In this document: positions 1-9,426 of the stretch, piece by piece | Numbering within the stretch: the first letter of the stretch is position 1 | Layout: every line of letters starts with the position of its first letter | DNA from: CAWCDJ01 sp963836015 | GTDB taxonomy: Bacteria > Acidobacteriota > Terriglobia > Bryobacterales > Bryobacteraceae | Direction of reading: 5' to 3' | NCBI GenBank assembly: GCA_963836015.1 | Contig: CAWIIF010000004.1 | Span: forward strand, 1,364,001 to 1,428,000 | Length of the DNA: 64,000 bases | The notes under the pieces: model-generated | What the model was told of the DNA's origin: nothing | Databases searched by the model: none | What the model saw: the letters and a program-made list of their open reading frames with translations, nothing else | Program-made: the position numbers and the translations under genes

Positions 1-1
1 T

Positions 2-1483
2 GCGTTTACCATAGTCCCCAGGCACGTCCTGGGTGGGCCGTCTTATATCCCACCTAGCGACAAAATCACGCTGGCCCATATCGGTGTCGGCACCGAAGGC
101 CTGCGCGAGATGCTCAGCCTGCTGCCCATTCCCGAAATTCAGATTGTCGCGGTCTGCGACCCCAATAAAGACGCGGTAGGCTACCGCGACTGGTCCGCCA
201 ACGGGTTACGCGACGATATCCGCCGCGCCCTGAAGAAGCCGGACTGGAAAGCCGGCACGGACAGCACGATCCCCGGCGGGCGCGACGCCGCGAAAGACAT
301 CATCGATACCTTCTATAGCTCCCAGCGCGCCGGCGAGGGCATCCGCGGATGTGCCGCCTACGCCGACTTTCGCGAGCTCTTCGACAAGGAAAAGGACATC
401 AACGCCGTCAAGATCATGACGCCCGACCACCTGCACGGCGTCATCAGCATCGCCGCCATGAAGCGCGGCAAACACGTCATCCTGCACAAGCCCATCGCCA
501 ACCGGCTGAAGGAGGCCCGCCAGGTGATCGAGACCGCCCGCAAAACGGGTGTCTCCACGCACTTTATGCCCTGGGATTCGAACGGCTCCATGGAGCCCGT
601 GCTGGCGTGGATCAAGGACGGCGCCATCGGCACGCTGCGCGAAGTGCACAACTGGACCAACCGCCCCGTCTGGCCGCAGTACCCGACACTCCCCGCGGAC
701 CAGCCGCCGGTCCCCGAAGGCTTCGATTGGGATCTCTGGCTCGGTCCCGAATCGAGCCGCCCTTATCATCCCGATTACACCCACATGGTGTTCCGCGGCT
801 GGTACGATTTCGGCGGCGGCTCCATGGCCGACATGGGACACTACTCGCTGTGGACCGTGTTCAACGCCCTCGAGCTCGATTCCCCCACCAGCGTCGAGCC
901 GATGCTCTCCCACAACTGTGTGCTGAAGGATGGCGTCTCTACCACCATTCGCAACGATTTCTCGTTTCCCACGGCTTCGGTGGTGCGTTTCCGGTATCCG
1001 GAGCGCGGCACGCGTCCGGCCATCGACCTGATCTGGTATGAGGGCGGCATCCGGCCGTCCACTCCGCCCGAGCTGGAAGAAGATCACGGGGAACTCCCTA
1101 TCGAAGGCATGATGTTCGTCGGCGACAAGGGCAAGATTCTCGCCGGGTTCCGCGTGGAGAGCCCGCACCTGATTCCGGCCTCCCGAATGAGCGGCTATCA
1201 GACGCCGCCGCCCCGCCAGCGGCGCCAGCGCGACGAGCCGCCCCAGCTTTCATCCGGCCTGCGCGCGTGGGTCGATTTCGCGAAGGGCAACGGCGCGCCT
1301 TCGCAGGGCAGCTTCCTCAACGCCGGTCCGATCTCCGAAGCCGTCAACCTCTATGCGATGGCGCTGCGCACCGGGAAGAAGCTGACGTACGATGCAAAGG
1401 CTACCACCATCACCAACGTGCCCGATGCCAACCGGTATCTGGCGCGCGAATACCGCAAGGGGTGGGAGCCCGAAACCGTATGA
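2..1483 (+). CDS. Gfo/Idh/MocA-family oxidoreductase, 5' end outside window
   Basis: NAD(P)-dependent oxidoreductase, probably acting on a sugar, inositol or sugar acid; the substrate cannot be read from sequence. The frame is open from base 2, so the gene begins before the window and the ATG at 110 is internal. Codons before that ATG encode the first Rossmann strand and glycine loop (HIGVGTEG, about bases 74-97), preceded by PRHVLGGP, a stretch often found just after the leader in family members of Acidobacteria and Planctomycetes. VCDPNKD ends the second strand; KIMTPDHLHG and HVILHKPIA follow, the last carrying the Lys of the usual EKP motif (here HKP). The C-terminal alpha/beta domain includes GGGSMADMGHYSLW. 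Its TGA overlaps the ATG of the next gene (ATGA), so the two are probably translationally coupled. Confidence 0.9.
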   Translation, partial: AFTIVPRHVLGGPSYIPPSDKITLAHIGVGTEGLREMLSLLPIPEIQIVAVCDPNKDAVGYRDWSANGLRDDIRRALKKPDWKAGTDSTIPGGRDAAKDIIDTFYSSQRAGEGIRGCAAYADFRELFDKEKDINAVKIMTPDHLHGVISIAAMKRGKHVILHKPIANRLKEARQVIETARKTGVSTHFMPWDSNGSMEPVLAWIKDGAIGTLREVHNWTNRPVWPQYPTLPADQPPVPEGFDWDLWLGPESSRPYHPDYTHMVFRGWYDFGGGSMADMGHYSLWTVFNALELDSPTSVEPMLSHNCVLKDGVSTTIRNDFSFPTASVVRFRYPERGTRPAIDLIWYEGGIRPSTPPELEEDHGELPIEGMMFVGDKGKILAGFRVESPHLIPASRMSGYQTPPPRQRRQRDEPPQLSSGLRAWVDFAKGNGAPSQGSFLNAGPISEAVNLYAMALRTGKKLTYDAKATTITNVPDANRYLAREYRKGWEPETV

Positions 1484-2316
1484 CCGTCTCACGCCGTGAA
1501 CTGCTGGGCGGCGCCGCGATTTCCCTCGCGGCCGCCGCGCTGCGGGCCGATCCGCTCGGCATGCCCATCGGATGCCAAACCTACCCGGTGCGCGAAGCAC
1601 TTGGCCGGGATTTCGAGGGCACGCTGCGCCAGATCGCGGCCATTGGCTACAAGACGATCGAGATGTGCTCGCCGCCGGGCTACCGCAATTCCGGCTACGG
1701 CCCCTTGGTGGATCTGAAGGCCGCGGCCATGCGCAAAACGATCCACGACGCGGGCCTCCGCTGCGAAAGCTGCCACTACCAGTTTCGCGAGTTGAAGGAG
1801 AATCTCGACGAGCGTATCGCTTTCGCCAAAGAGGTCGGCCTCCAACAGATGGTGCTCTCCACCTTCGGCGTGTCCCAGGATGCCCCGCTTTCCGCGTGGA
1901 CCGAGGCCGCCGGCGAGCTCAACCAGATCGGGCGGAAGGTCCGCCAGGCCGGCATGCAGCTCGGCTTTCACAACCACAACTTCGAGTTCCGCGAGATCGA
2001 TGGCGTGCTAGTCTACGACCACCTCATGAAGACCTTCGACCCGGGGCTCGTCAAGATGCAGTTCCAGGTCTCGGTGATCAGCCTGGGCTACGAAGCGGCC
2101 ACCTATCTCAACAAGTATCCGGGCCGCTTCCTCTCACTGCACCTGCAGGATTGGTCGGCTGCCGATAGGAAGCAGATGGCTGTAGGGCAGGGAAGCGTCG
2201 ATTGGAAGAAGCTGTTCGCCGCCGCCAGAACCGGAGGTGTTCGGAACTACTTCGTCGAGCTGGACATGGACATGATGAAGGCCAGTTATGCCTATCTGCA
2301 CGAGCTGAAGGTTTAG
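1480..2316 (+). CDS. sugar phosphate isomerase/epimerase-like TIM-barrel protein with Tat-type leader
   Basis: 278-residue protein of the xylose-isomerase-like TIM-barrel (AP endonuclease 2) superfamily, which holds hydroxypyruvate isomerases, ketose epimerases and inosose dehydratases. The start at 1480 is chosen because it gives MTVSRRELLGGAA, a short Tat-like twin-Arg leader, and because ATG overlaps the preceding stop. Family features: PIGCQTYPVRE on strand 1, IGYKTIEM on strand 2, GFHNHNFEF with metal/substrate His residues in the middle, LSLHLQDW late, and FVELDMD near the end. Pairing with a Gfo/Idh/MocA enzyme is a common arrangement for secondary sugar or inositol oxidation in Acidobacteria. 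The exact reaction is unknown. Confidence 0.88.
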   Translation: MTVSRRELLGGAAISLAAAALRADPLGMPIGCQTYPVREALGRDFEGTLRQIAAIGYKTIEMCSPPGYRNSGYGPLVDLKAAAMRKTIHDAGLRCESCHYQFRELKENLDERIAFAKEVGLQQMVLSTFGVSQDAPLSAWTEAAGELNQIGRKVRQAGMQLGFHNHNFEFREIDGVLVYDHLMKTFDPGLVKMQFQVSVISLGYEAATYLNKYPGRFLSLHLQDWSAADRKQMAVGQGSVDWKKLFAAARTGGVRNYFVELDMDMMKASYAYLHELKV

Positions 2317-2358
2317 CCCGCTTTCCGAACGCTTGAGCCGGCCCGCGCCCCGCTCGCT

Positions 2359-2364
2359 TACAAT
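2359..2364 (+). promoter_or_regulatory. -10 element TACAAT abutting the methyltransferase start
   Basis: TACAAT ends six bases before the ATG at 2371. Normal spacing from a -10 puts transcription start on or next to the A of the ATG, giving a leaderless message. No convincing -35 hexamer was seen. Confidence 0.4.
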
Positions 2365-2370
2365 AGCTTC

Positions 2371-3225
2371 ATGTCGTCGCCGGATTCGGAAATTGTTCAC
2401 GTCAGCGACACCGCGCTGATGGTGGCCGCCTGCCGCGCGCTCGAAACGGTCCGCCCCAGCGGCATCATCCGCGATCCGTTTGCGGAGCGGCTGGCGGGTT
2501 CTCGCGGGATGGCCATCGCCCGCGCGTTTTCCGGACTGGAGCTGATGTGTTTCGGCGTCGCCGCGCGGACGTTTTTTCTCGACGAGCTGGTCACCACGAC
2601 CATTGCGGACCATTCGATTGCGACGGTTCTCAGCATCGGGTCGGGACTCGATGCGCGGCCCTGGCGCCTCGACCTCCCCGCGGCCCTGCGCTGGATCGAG
2701 GTCGATTTTCCGGAGATGCTGGATTACAAATCGTCGCTGCTCGCAGAGGAGACGCCGCACTGCCGGCTCGAGCGTCTGGCGGCCGATGTGACGGACCCCG
2801 CGCAGCGCAATGCGGTATTCGCCGCGGCCGGCGATGCTCCCGCCTTGATGATCACCGAAGGCCTGCTCATGTACCTGCCGGCCGGGGCGGTCGAGGCGCT
2901 GGCAGTTGATTCCGCGCGCGCCTCCGGCGTCCGCTACTGGATGATGGACGCGACCTCGCAGGCGTTCGCGAAACGCGTCCACATGGCATCGTATCAATCC
3001 ATCGAAAACGTGCGTGCCGCCGGCCATCTGGCGGGCGAAGAGATCGTCGAGCTTGTGCAGCAAAGCGGATGGACCACGCAGGTCCACCGCAGTTATTCGA
3101 CCGATGTCGGCACCCGCATTCCACACACCCGGCTGCAGGATTTGATGTCCCACATGCCTCCCATGAAGGAGCCGCCGGAGCCCATCACCGGCGACCCGAG
3201 CGGTGTTTACCTGTTTGGCCGCTAA
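2371..3225 (+). CDS. class I SAM-dependent methyltransferase, leucine carboxyl methyltransferase-like (TIGR00027 type)
   Basis: 284-residue putative O-methyltransferase of the LCMT/PF04072 family. After an N-terminal helical cap (DTALMVAACRALET, RDPFAERL) comes the diagnostic SAM site VLSIGSGLDARPWRL (about residues 88-102), then WIEVDFPEMLDYK with the acidic residue that contacts the SAM ribose. ITEGLLMYLP matches the family's EGLlmYL motif. Length is normal for bacterial members, which are mostly of unknown substrate; some act on polyketide or small-acid carboxylates. It stands alone between a sugar operon and a TonB receptor, so context says nothing about substrate. The protein ends with TGDPSGVYLFGR, complete. 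Confidence 0.87.
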   Translation: MSSPDSEIVHVSDTALMVAACRALETVRPSGIIRDPFAERLAGSRGMAIARAFSGLELMCFGVAARTFFLDELVTTTIADHSIATVLSIGSGLDARPWRLDLPAALRWIEVDFPEMLDYKSSLLAEETPHCRLERLAADVTDPAQRNAVFAAAGDAPALMITEGLLMYLPAGAVEALAVDSARASGVRYWMMDATSQAFAKRVHMASYQSIENVRAAGHLAGEEIVELVQQSGWTTQVHRSYSTDVGTRIPHTRLQDLMSHMPPMKEPPEPITGDPSGVYLFGR

Positions 3226-3349
3226 AAATACGATAAAACACTGATCTGCGATCCTACATTTGCCTGAATCCTGTTCACCTCTGTAGTAACTTCATCGGAT
3301 TTACGCTCCACACCTTGCAGTATATAGTCACCCTCCAGAGGTGCCACAA

Positions 3350-6300
3350 ATGCTGTCAAGGGTGATTGATAGATACTCGACGATTGTCTCGATTCTGTGC
3401 GTAACTGCCGCCGGACTTTGTCTGGCGCCCCCCGTCTTTGCCCAAGCTGTCGCGATCGCGCAGGTTAGCGGCGTCGTGGCCGATCCGAGTGGAAGTCCGG
3501 TGCCGGCCGCGCAGGTGCGAATGACGGAGACCGAGAAGCAGATGGTGCGCTCGACCGTTACCGACGCACAGGGCCGTTACACGTTACCTAACCTTCCGGT
3601 CGGTCCCTACCGTCTCGAAGTGTCCGCGCAGGGCTTCAAGAGCTATACGCAGTCCGGGATTCTGCTGCAAGTCGGCAATAATGTCCAGATCAACGTGGCG
3701 ATGCAGTTGGGCGCGCTCACCGAGCATGTCGAAGTGTCGGCGCAGGCCGGCATGGTCGAAACCACGGAGAACTCGGTCTCGCAGGTCATCGACGAGCGGC
3801 GCATCGTCGACCTTCCCCTGAACGGCCGCCAGCCGACGCAACTCATCCTGCTTTCGGGCGCGGCCATGACGACGCCCGGCGGGGATTTGCGCGGCAGCAA
3901 GAATTTCTACAGCTCCACCACCATCTCGGTGGCCGGCGGACAGGCCAACTCCATCAACTACCTGCTCGATGGCGGCGACAACAACGATTCCTTCACGAAC
4001 GTCAACCTGCCGCTGCCTTTTCCGGATGCTTTACAGGAGTTCAGCGTCCAGACCAGCAGCCTTCCCGCGCGTTTCGGATTGCATCCGGGAGCGGTGGTCA
4101 ATGCCGTAACGAAATCCGGGAGCAACGATTGGCACGGCAGCCTCTTCGAGTTCCTCCGCAACGGCGACGTCAACGCCCGCAACTTTTTCACGCCCACTCA
4201 CGACACGCTGAAGCGCAACCAGTTCGGCGGCACCGTCGGCAGCCACATCATCCGCGACAAGCTGTTCTTCTTCGGTGGATTTCAGGGCCAATTCAACCGG
4301 CAGGATCCGGGCTCGCACATCAGCTACGTGCCCACCCCCGATGTGCTCAATGGCGATTTCAGCACGATCGATGGCTCCGGCTGTATTTCCGGCGGGAAGG
4401 GCAGGACCCTGACCGATCCGCTTAGTGGCGCGCCGTTTGCGGGCAACCAGATCCCCGTCAGCCGCTTCAACAAATCGGCGCTGGCGCTCACGAAGTACCT
4501 GCCCGCCGCCCAGGACGGATGCGGCAGGGTTGCGTACGGGATTCCGACGACCGGCGACGAAGACCAGGTCATCGGCCGCATCGACTGGCTCCAGAGCTCC
4601 AAGCACACGCTCTACGGCCGGTATTTCCTTGACGACTACCGCAATCCGGCGGCTTTCGATGGCAAGAATCTGCTCACGACCACAAGCGCCGGAAACCTCG
4701 AGAGAGTGCAATCGCTCACCATCGGCGACACATATACGTTCAGTCCCACCCTGGTAAACGCAATCCACCTCACCGGCACACGGCGGCGCGACGATCGCGG
4801 CGCTCCCGGCAACGACATCAATCCTTCCACCCTCGGAGTCAACGTGCCCACGCCCGTGCCGAACTTCATCCAAGCTTCGGTCAGCGGATATTTCAGTGTC
4901 GGCTGCGGCACCTGCGCCAACGCTTTTTTCAACGTCAACTCCATTCATTTCGCGGATGACCTCGATCTGATCAAGGGCAAGCACCAGATCGCCTTCGGGG
5001 TGGATTACATCCGGGACCAGTTCAATTCCATCAATATCTGGAATTCCAACGGGAACTTCTCGTTCAACGGCCAGTATGCCAGCGGCAAGACCATCAACGA
5101 CGGGCTCGCCGCCTTCATGCTCGGGACCATGAACTCCTTCACCCAGAGCGCCAATCTGCAGAACGCCACGCGCGGCACGATCTTCGCGCTGTACGTCCAG
5201 GACAGCATCAAGCTGACTCCCCGCCTCACGGTCAATGGCGGCCTGCGCTGGGATCCGACCATCGTGCCGTACGACTATTTCGATCGCGGCGAATCGTTTA
5301 GCTTTGCCGCGTTCAACGCCGGGCAGAGGAGCAGCGTCTACACGAATGCGCCGGCCGGCCTGCTCTTCTACGGCGACCCCGGAATCCCCAGGGGCTTCCA
5401 GCATAACCACCTGGCGAACTTCTCGCCGCGCGTGGGACTGGTCTGGGATCCCACCGGTAGCGGGAAGCAGACGATTCGGGTTTCGAGCGCGATCATGCGC
5501 GATACGGAGGAGATGTTCTATAACGAGCGGCAGACCACGAACCCGCCCTACGCCAACTCGATCGACGTTCCATACCCGGCAGGGGGCTTCACCGATCCGT
5601 GGGCGGGCTATCCCGGCGGCGTCCCGTTCCCGCTGCCGTCGCCGCTTCCCAAGACTTTCCAGTTCCCCACGGCCGGCGTCTACGTGTACCTGCCCCTCAA
5701 CCTGCTGCCCACTTACATGCTGCAGTGGAACCTGAGCTACCAGCGGCAGTTCTCCTCGAACTGGCTGGCTTCGGTCAGCTACCTCGGCAACAAGACCACC
5801 CACGTGTGGGGCGGCGAGGATCAGAACCCCGCGGTCTACATTCCAGGCAGTTCGGCCAGCACTAATCTGCGTCGGCCGCTCTACCTCCAGAACCCCACGC
5901 TCGGCGCGGCCTACTCCAGCATCACGGCTTCCGATCAGGGCGGCAATTCGCACTACAACGGCTTGCTTCTCTCCGTGCAGCATCGCTTCGGCCACGGCTT
6001 CACCCTGTTGACCAACTACACCTGGTCGCACTGCATCAGCGACCTCGATTTCACGGGCGAACTGGCCGGCTCCGCATACATGAACCCGCACAACCGTGCG
6101 CAGGACCGCGCCAGTTGCAACTTCGACGTCCGCCATCAGACGAATACTTCGCTGATCGCCGTTAGCCCCGTGAAGGGCGACGGCCTCGCCGCCCGCGTTC
6201 TCGGCAACTGGCAGATCGCGCCCATCGTCTCAATCCACAGCGGTATGCCGATCAACGTCACGGACGGACAGGATATCGCGCAGACTGGCATTGGGCAGGA

Positions 6301-6640
6301 CCGCCCCAATCTGGTCTCGAATGACGGTTATCTTTCCTCCACCGATCCCCGCTACTATCTGAACCGTGCGGCCTTCCAGGTGCAGGCGGCGGGGACATTC
6401 GGCAATCTCGGGAAGGGCGTATTCAATGCGCCCGGCTCAGTCAATTTCGACCTGTCGCTGAGCCGCACGTTTGCTTATCGCGAACGTTGGCGGCTGGAAG
6501 CCCGCGCCGAGTCGTTCAACGTCATCAACCACACGAACTTCAACGGCCCGACCACCGGCCTGAACAGCTCCAGTTTCGGGGTCATCAACAGCGCCGGCGA
6601 CCCGCGCATCATGCAGTTCGCCCTGAAGCTGCATTTTTAG
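3350..6640 (+). CDS. TonB-dependent receptor 1, Oar/SusC-like with carboxypeptidase-regulatory domain
   Basis: Outer-membrane active transporter, probably for an oligosaccharide or siderophore-like ligand, energised by TonB. The ATG at 3350 is preferred over the in-frame GTG at 3341 because AGAGG sits at 3337-3341. A signal peptide covers about residues 1-32 (ending PPVFAQA). A CarboxypepD_reg beta-sandwich follows (about 35-115, VSGVVADPSGSPVPAAQV), then the plug (RIVDLPLNGRQPTQL, LLDGGDNNDSF) and the barrel with KLFFFGGFQG and SPRVGLVWDP. The chain ends in an aromatic strand, FALKLHF, as needed for BAM-dependent insertion. About 1,096 residues, normal for acidobacterial Oar-like receptors. 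No SusD-like lipoprotein is adjacent. Confidence 0.92.
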   Translation: MLSRVIDRYSTIVSILCVTAAGLCLAPPVFAQAVAIAQVSGVVADPSGSPVPAAQVRMTETEKQMVRSTVTDAQGRYTLPNLPVGPYRLEVSAQGFKSYTQSGILLQVGNNVQINVAMQLGALTEHVEVSAQAGMVETTENSVSQVIDERRIVDLPLNGRQPTQLILLSGAAMTTPGGDLRGSKNFYSSTTISVAGGQANSINYLLDGGDNNDSFTNVNLPLPFPDALQEFSVQTSSLPARFGLHPGAVVNAVTKSGSNDWHGSLFEFLRNGDVNARNFFTPTHDTLKRNQFGGTVGSHIIRDKLFFFGGFQGQFNRQDPGSHISYVPTPDVLNGDFSTIDGSGCISGGKGRTLTDPLSGAPFAGNQIPVSRFNKSALALTKYLPAAQDGCGRVAYGIPTTGDEDQVIGRIDWLQSSKHTLYGRYFLDDYRNPAAFDGKNLLTTTSAGNLERVQSLTIGDTYTFSPTLVNAIHLTGTRRRDDRGAPGNDINPSTLGVNVPTPVPNFIQASVSGYFSVGCGTCANAFFNVNSIHFADDLDLIKGKHQIAFGVDYIRDQFNSINIWNSNGNFSFNGQYASGKTINDGLAAFMLGTMNSFTQSANLQNATRGTIFALYVQDSIKLTPRLTVNGGLRWDPTIVPYDYFDRGESFSFAAFNAGQRSSVYTNAPAGLLFYGDPGIPRGFQHNHLANFSPRVGLVWDPTGSGKQTIRVSSAIMRDTEEMFYNERQTTNPPYANSIDVPYPAGGFTDPWAGYPGGVPFPLPSPLPKTFQFPTAGVYVYLPLNLLPTYMLQWNLSYQRQFSSNWLASVSYLGNKTTHVWGGEDQNPAVYIPGSSASTNLRRPLYLQNPTLGAAYSSITASDQGGNSHYNGLLLSVQHRFGHGFTLLTNYTWSHCISDLDFTGELAGSAYMNPHNRAQDRASCNFDVRHQTNTSLIAVSPVKGDGLAARVLGNWQIAPIVSIHSGMPINVTDGQDIAQTGIGQDRPNLVSNDGYLSSTDPRYYLNRAAFQVQAAGTFGNLGKGVFNAPGSVNFDLSLSRTFAYRERWRLEARAESFNVINHTNFNGPTTGLNSSSFGVINSAGDPRIMQFALKLHF

Positions 6641-6647
6641 CCATGCT

Positions 6648-6674
6648 CAGAGCCGCGACCGTAAGGGAGCGGGC
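6648..6674 (+). repeat. dispersed intergenic repeat, copy 1
   Basis: 27-base element beginning CAGAGCCGCGACCGT directly after the TonB receptor 1 stop. A near-identical inverted copy is at 19993-20019 and a decayed copy at 53049-53075; all are intergenic. Its GAGCCGCG (6650-6657) can pair with CGCGGCTC at 6707-6714, just before a short T run, so here it may also form part of a terminator. Confidence 0.6.
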
Positions 6675-6723
6675 CGCTCACCGTGCGATGCCCGCTTGCT
6701 CACGCGCGCGGCTCAGTGTTTTT
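6650..6723 (+). terminator. possible terminator after TonB receptor 1
   Basis: GAGCCGCG at 6650-6657 is complementary to CGCGGCTC at 6707-6714, followed by AGTG and five T (6719-6723). The loop is long, with a smaller internal stem GAGCGG/CCGCTC (6667-6679). The layout fits an intrinsic terminator, but the T run is short. Confidence 0.35.
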
Positions 6724-6736
6724 GGAACGGGTGTCA

Positions 6737-6742
6737 TATAAT
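6737..6742 (+). promoter_or_regulatory. -10 element TATAAT upstream of Ser/Thr kinase gene
   Basis: Perfect TATAAT hexamer ending 26 bases before the ATG at 6769, in an otherwise GC-rich intergenic region. No good -35 box was seen. Confidence 0.4.
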
Positions 6743-6768
6743 CTCCCAATAGCGCCTTAGCCGCGCAA

Positions 6769-9384
6769 ATGGGAACGCAGCTTATGTCCGCCGCCAGCCT
6801 GACACCGGAACGCTGGGACCACATCAAGCAGATCCTGCATTCCGCCCTCGAGTTGCCCCTCGCCGAGCGTGCCGCCTGGCTCGACCGCGCCTGCGCCGGC
6901 GATGAAAGCCTGCGCCGCGAAGTGGATACCCTGGTCGCCGCGCACGAGCAGGCCTCCGGCTTCCTTGACACGCCGGTCCCGGTCACCGATCAGCCGCTGA
7001 GCCCGGGCCGCCGCATCGGGAATTACCAGGTCGTGCAGTTGATCGGCGAAGGCGGCATGGGCTCAGTCTACCAGGCGCTGCGCGAGGACATCCGCAAGCT
7101 GGTGGCGATCAAGGTCGTGAAGCGCGGGTTCGAGACCGAATTCGTGCTCTCCCGCTTTGCCAACGAGCGCCAGATCCTGGCCCATTTCGACCACCCCTAC
7201 ATCACCAAGTTCCTGGATAGCGGCATCACCGCCGACGGCTGCCCCTATTTCGTGATGGAGTTCATTGCTGGCGACCAGATCGACCGCTACTGCGACTCTC
7301 ACGGCCTCACTACGCGCGAGCGCCTCCAGTTGGTCCTGAAGGTCTGCTCCGGTGTCGAGTATGCCCACCGCAACCTCGTGATCCACCGCGACCTCAAGCC
7401 GCGCAACATCCTCATTACGGAGGATGGCGATCCCAAGCTGCTCGATTTCGGCATCGCCAAGATCATCGAGGAGAACCCGGTCACCGGTGAGCACAGCGCC
7501 ACCGTCACGGTCGTTCGCATGATGACCCCGGAATACGCCAGCCCCGAGCAGGCGCGCGGCGACCTCATCACCACGGCGAGCGACGTCTACTCCCTGGGTG
7601 TGCTGCTATACGAGCTGCTCACCGGACATCATCCCTATCGCCTCGAACGGCGAAGCCCCGCCCATGCGGCCGAGGTGATCTGCCGGGTGGAGCCGCTGCG
7701 GCCCAGCGTCATCGTGCGCCGCACCGAGCCGGCGGACCCGGCCACCGGCGCCCCGGCCATCACACCGGCCAGCGTGAGCGCGCCGCGCGACGGCAGCCCC
7801 GCACGCCTCACCCGCGCTCTCGCCGGCGATCTCGACAACATCATTCTGAAGGCGCTCCAGAAGCAGCCCGAGCGCCGCTACGGCTCGGTCGAGCAACTGG
7901 CGGCCGACATCCAGCGCCATCTGGACGGACTCCCCGTGCTGGCCCGCGAAGCCTCCTGGCGTTATCGTGCGGGCAAGTTCATCCGGCGGCACAAGGCGGG
8001 GGCGGCCGCGGCCGCGGTCGTCATCGTCTCCCTGGCCGGGGGGTTTGCCGCCACCCTGCGCGAGGCGCGTATCGCCGAGGCCCATCGGATTCGCGCCGAG
8101 CGCCGCTTCCAGGACGTGCGCAACCTGGCCGGCGCCCTGATGTTCGAGGTGTACGACGCCATTCAGGACTTACCGGGCTCTACCGCCGCCCGTGAATTGC
8201 TGGTAAAGCGCGCCCGGCTGTACCTCGACAGTCTCTCCGCCGAATCCGCCGGCGACCCCGTCTTGCGCCGCGAACTGGCCATGGCCTACGAGCGGGTCGG
8301 CGACGTGCAGGGCGGCTACCGCTCCGCCAGCCTTGGCAATACGCCCGGCGCCATCGACAGCTATCGGAAAGCCCTCGACCTGCGCGAATCGCTCGCCCCG
8401 GTTTTCCCCGCCGATCTTCCCCTGCGCCGCGATCTGGTTCGCAATCGCGGCAAGCTCAGCGATGTCCTGCTGCAATCCGGCAATTCGTCCGAGGCCATTC
8501 ACCACAGCCGAAAACTGCTCGACCTGGCCGTGGACCTTGCCGCCCGCAATCCCGCGAGCGCGGAAGACCAGGGCAACCTGGCGGCCGCCTACCTCGATAT
8601 CGGATGGAAACAGGCCGGCGTGGGAGACTGGCAGGAGGGCCTGGCGAATTCCCGGAAGTCCATGGAGCTGTTCGAGCGGCTGGCTAACGGCCGCCCCGGC
8701 GACGCCCCGCTCCACCGGCGCCTCGTCATCGCCTACAACCGGACGGGCATGATCCTGGCATCCTATACCGACCGGTTGGCCGAGGCTCTGGCTATTCACC
8801 GCAAGGAACTCGCCGCAGCCGGGGACCTCGCCGCGGCCGCGCCGCTCAGTGCTCCCCTTCAGCGACTCGCGGCCTACGCCCGCATCGATGTCGGCACCGA
8901 CCTTTCGCTACAGGGCGATTTCGCCGGGGCGCGGCCCTATTTCGACAAGGCCCTGGCCGTCTTCGAACAGCTTTCTTCCGCCGATCCCAAGAACGTGCAA
9001 TACCGCGTCGATGTCGCCCACGGCGCCGGACTGGCCGCCAACGCCACCATCGACGCCGGCGACCCCCGGCCTGCCATCGGCCGCCTTCAGTCCACCCTCG
9101 CACTCCTGCAGTCTCTTTCCGCCGGGCGCGAGCACGCCGCCGCCATCGCGGCCAACCAGTTCCGTCTCGGCAAAGCATGGCTTCAGCTGGCCTTGCTCCC
9201 CGGTGTTCCCGAGCGGCAGAAGCGCGCGCAATTGGCACAGGCTCGCGATTGGTATCAGCGCAGCCTGCCGGGCCTCGAAGAAGGTCAGCGGATTGGGTCC
9301 CTGCAAGGCCGCGATGTTCGCATGATCGAGGCGGCGCGCGAGGGAATCCGGCAGTGCGAAGAGGCCCTGGCGGCCGCTCGCTAG
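6769..9384 (+). CDS. transmembrane Ser/Thr protein kinase with TPR-like C-terminal domain
   Basis: 871-residue membrane-anchored kinase. An N-terminal helical segment (about residues 10-70) of the type common before acidobacterial kinases precedes the kinase domain: glycine loop GEGGMGSVY (93-101), catalytic Lys115 in VAIKVV, HRDLKPRN (206-213), DFG starting at Asp226, and the activation/APE region MTPEYASPEQARG. All catalytic residues are present. One membrane helix lies near residues 407-430 (AAAAAVVIVSLAGG). The rest, after the membrane, is helical and repetitive and resembles TPRs, so it is likely a sensing or docking domain. The kinase-type ECF sigma gene starts 42 bases downstream on the same strand, suggesting that this kinase regulates it. 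MSAASLTP at 6784 is an alternative start. Confidence 0.92.
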   Translation: MGTQLMSAASLTPERWDHIKQILHSALELPLAERAAWLDRACAGDESLRREVDTLVAAHEQASGFLDTPVPVTDQPLSPGRRIGNYQVVQLIGEGGMGSVYQALREDIRKLVAIKVVKRGFETEFVLSRFANERQILAHFDHPYITKFLDSGITADGCPYFVMEFIAGDQIDRYCDSHGLTTRERLQLVLKVCSGVEYAHRNLVIHRDLKPRNILITEDGDPKLLDFGIAKIIEENPVTGEHSATVTVVRMMTPEYASPEQARGDLITTASDVYSLGVLLYELLTGHHPYRLERRSPAHAAEVICRVEPLRPSVIVRRTEPADPATGAPAITPASVSAPRDGSPARLTRALAGDLDNIILKALQKQPERRYGSVEQLAADIQRHLDGLPVLAREASWRYRAGKFIRRHKAGAAAAAVVIVSLAGGFAATLREARIAEAHRIRAERRFQDVRNLAGALMFEVYDAIQDLPGSTAARELLVKRARLYLDSLSAESAGDPVLRRELAMAYERVGDVQGGYRSASLGNTPGAIDSYRKALDLRESLAPVFPADLPLRRDLVRNRGKLSDVLLQSGNSSEAIHHSRKLLDLAVDLAARNPASAEDQGNLAAAYLDIGWKQAGVGDWQEGLANSRKSMELFERLANGRPGDAPLHRRLVIAYNRTGMILASYTDRLAEALAIHRKELAAAGDLAAAAPLSAPLQRLAAYARIDVGTDLSLQGDFAGARPYFDKALAVFEQLSSADPKNVQYRVDVAHGAGLAANATIDAGDPRPAIGRLQSTLALLQSLSAGREHAAAIAANQFRLGKAWLQLALLPGVPERQKRAQLAQARDWYQRSLPGLEEGQRIGSLQGRDVRMIEAAREGIRQCEEALAAAR

Positions 9385-9403
9385 CTCCAACTCAGCAGTC
9401 TTG

Positions 9404-9409
9404 TATAAT
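9404..9409 (+). promoter_or_regulatory. -10 element TATAAT before the ECF sigma gene
   Basis: Perfect TATAAT between the kinase stop (9384) and the sigma start (9427); it ends 17 bases before the ATG. It would let the sigma gene be transcribed separately from the kinase, with a leader just covering the AAAAGGG ribosome site. Confidence 0.45.
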
Positions 9410-9426
9410 TTTCCAAAAGGGTGAGT

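Noticed and set aside
4031..6136. Long minus-strand open frame (701 codons) opposite TonB receptor 1
   Set aside because: Val/Arg/Glu-rich composition typical of antisense frames in GC-rich genes; no motif, signal or ribosome site.
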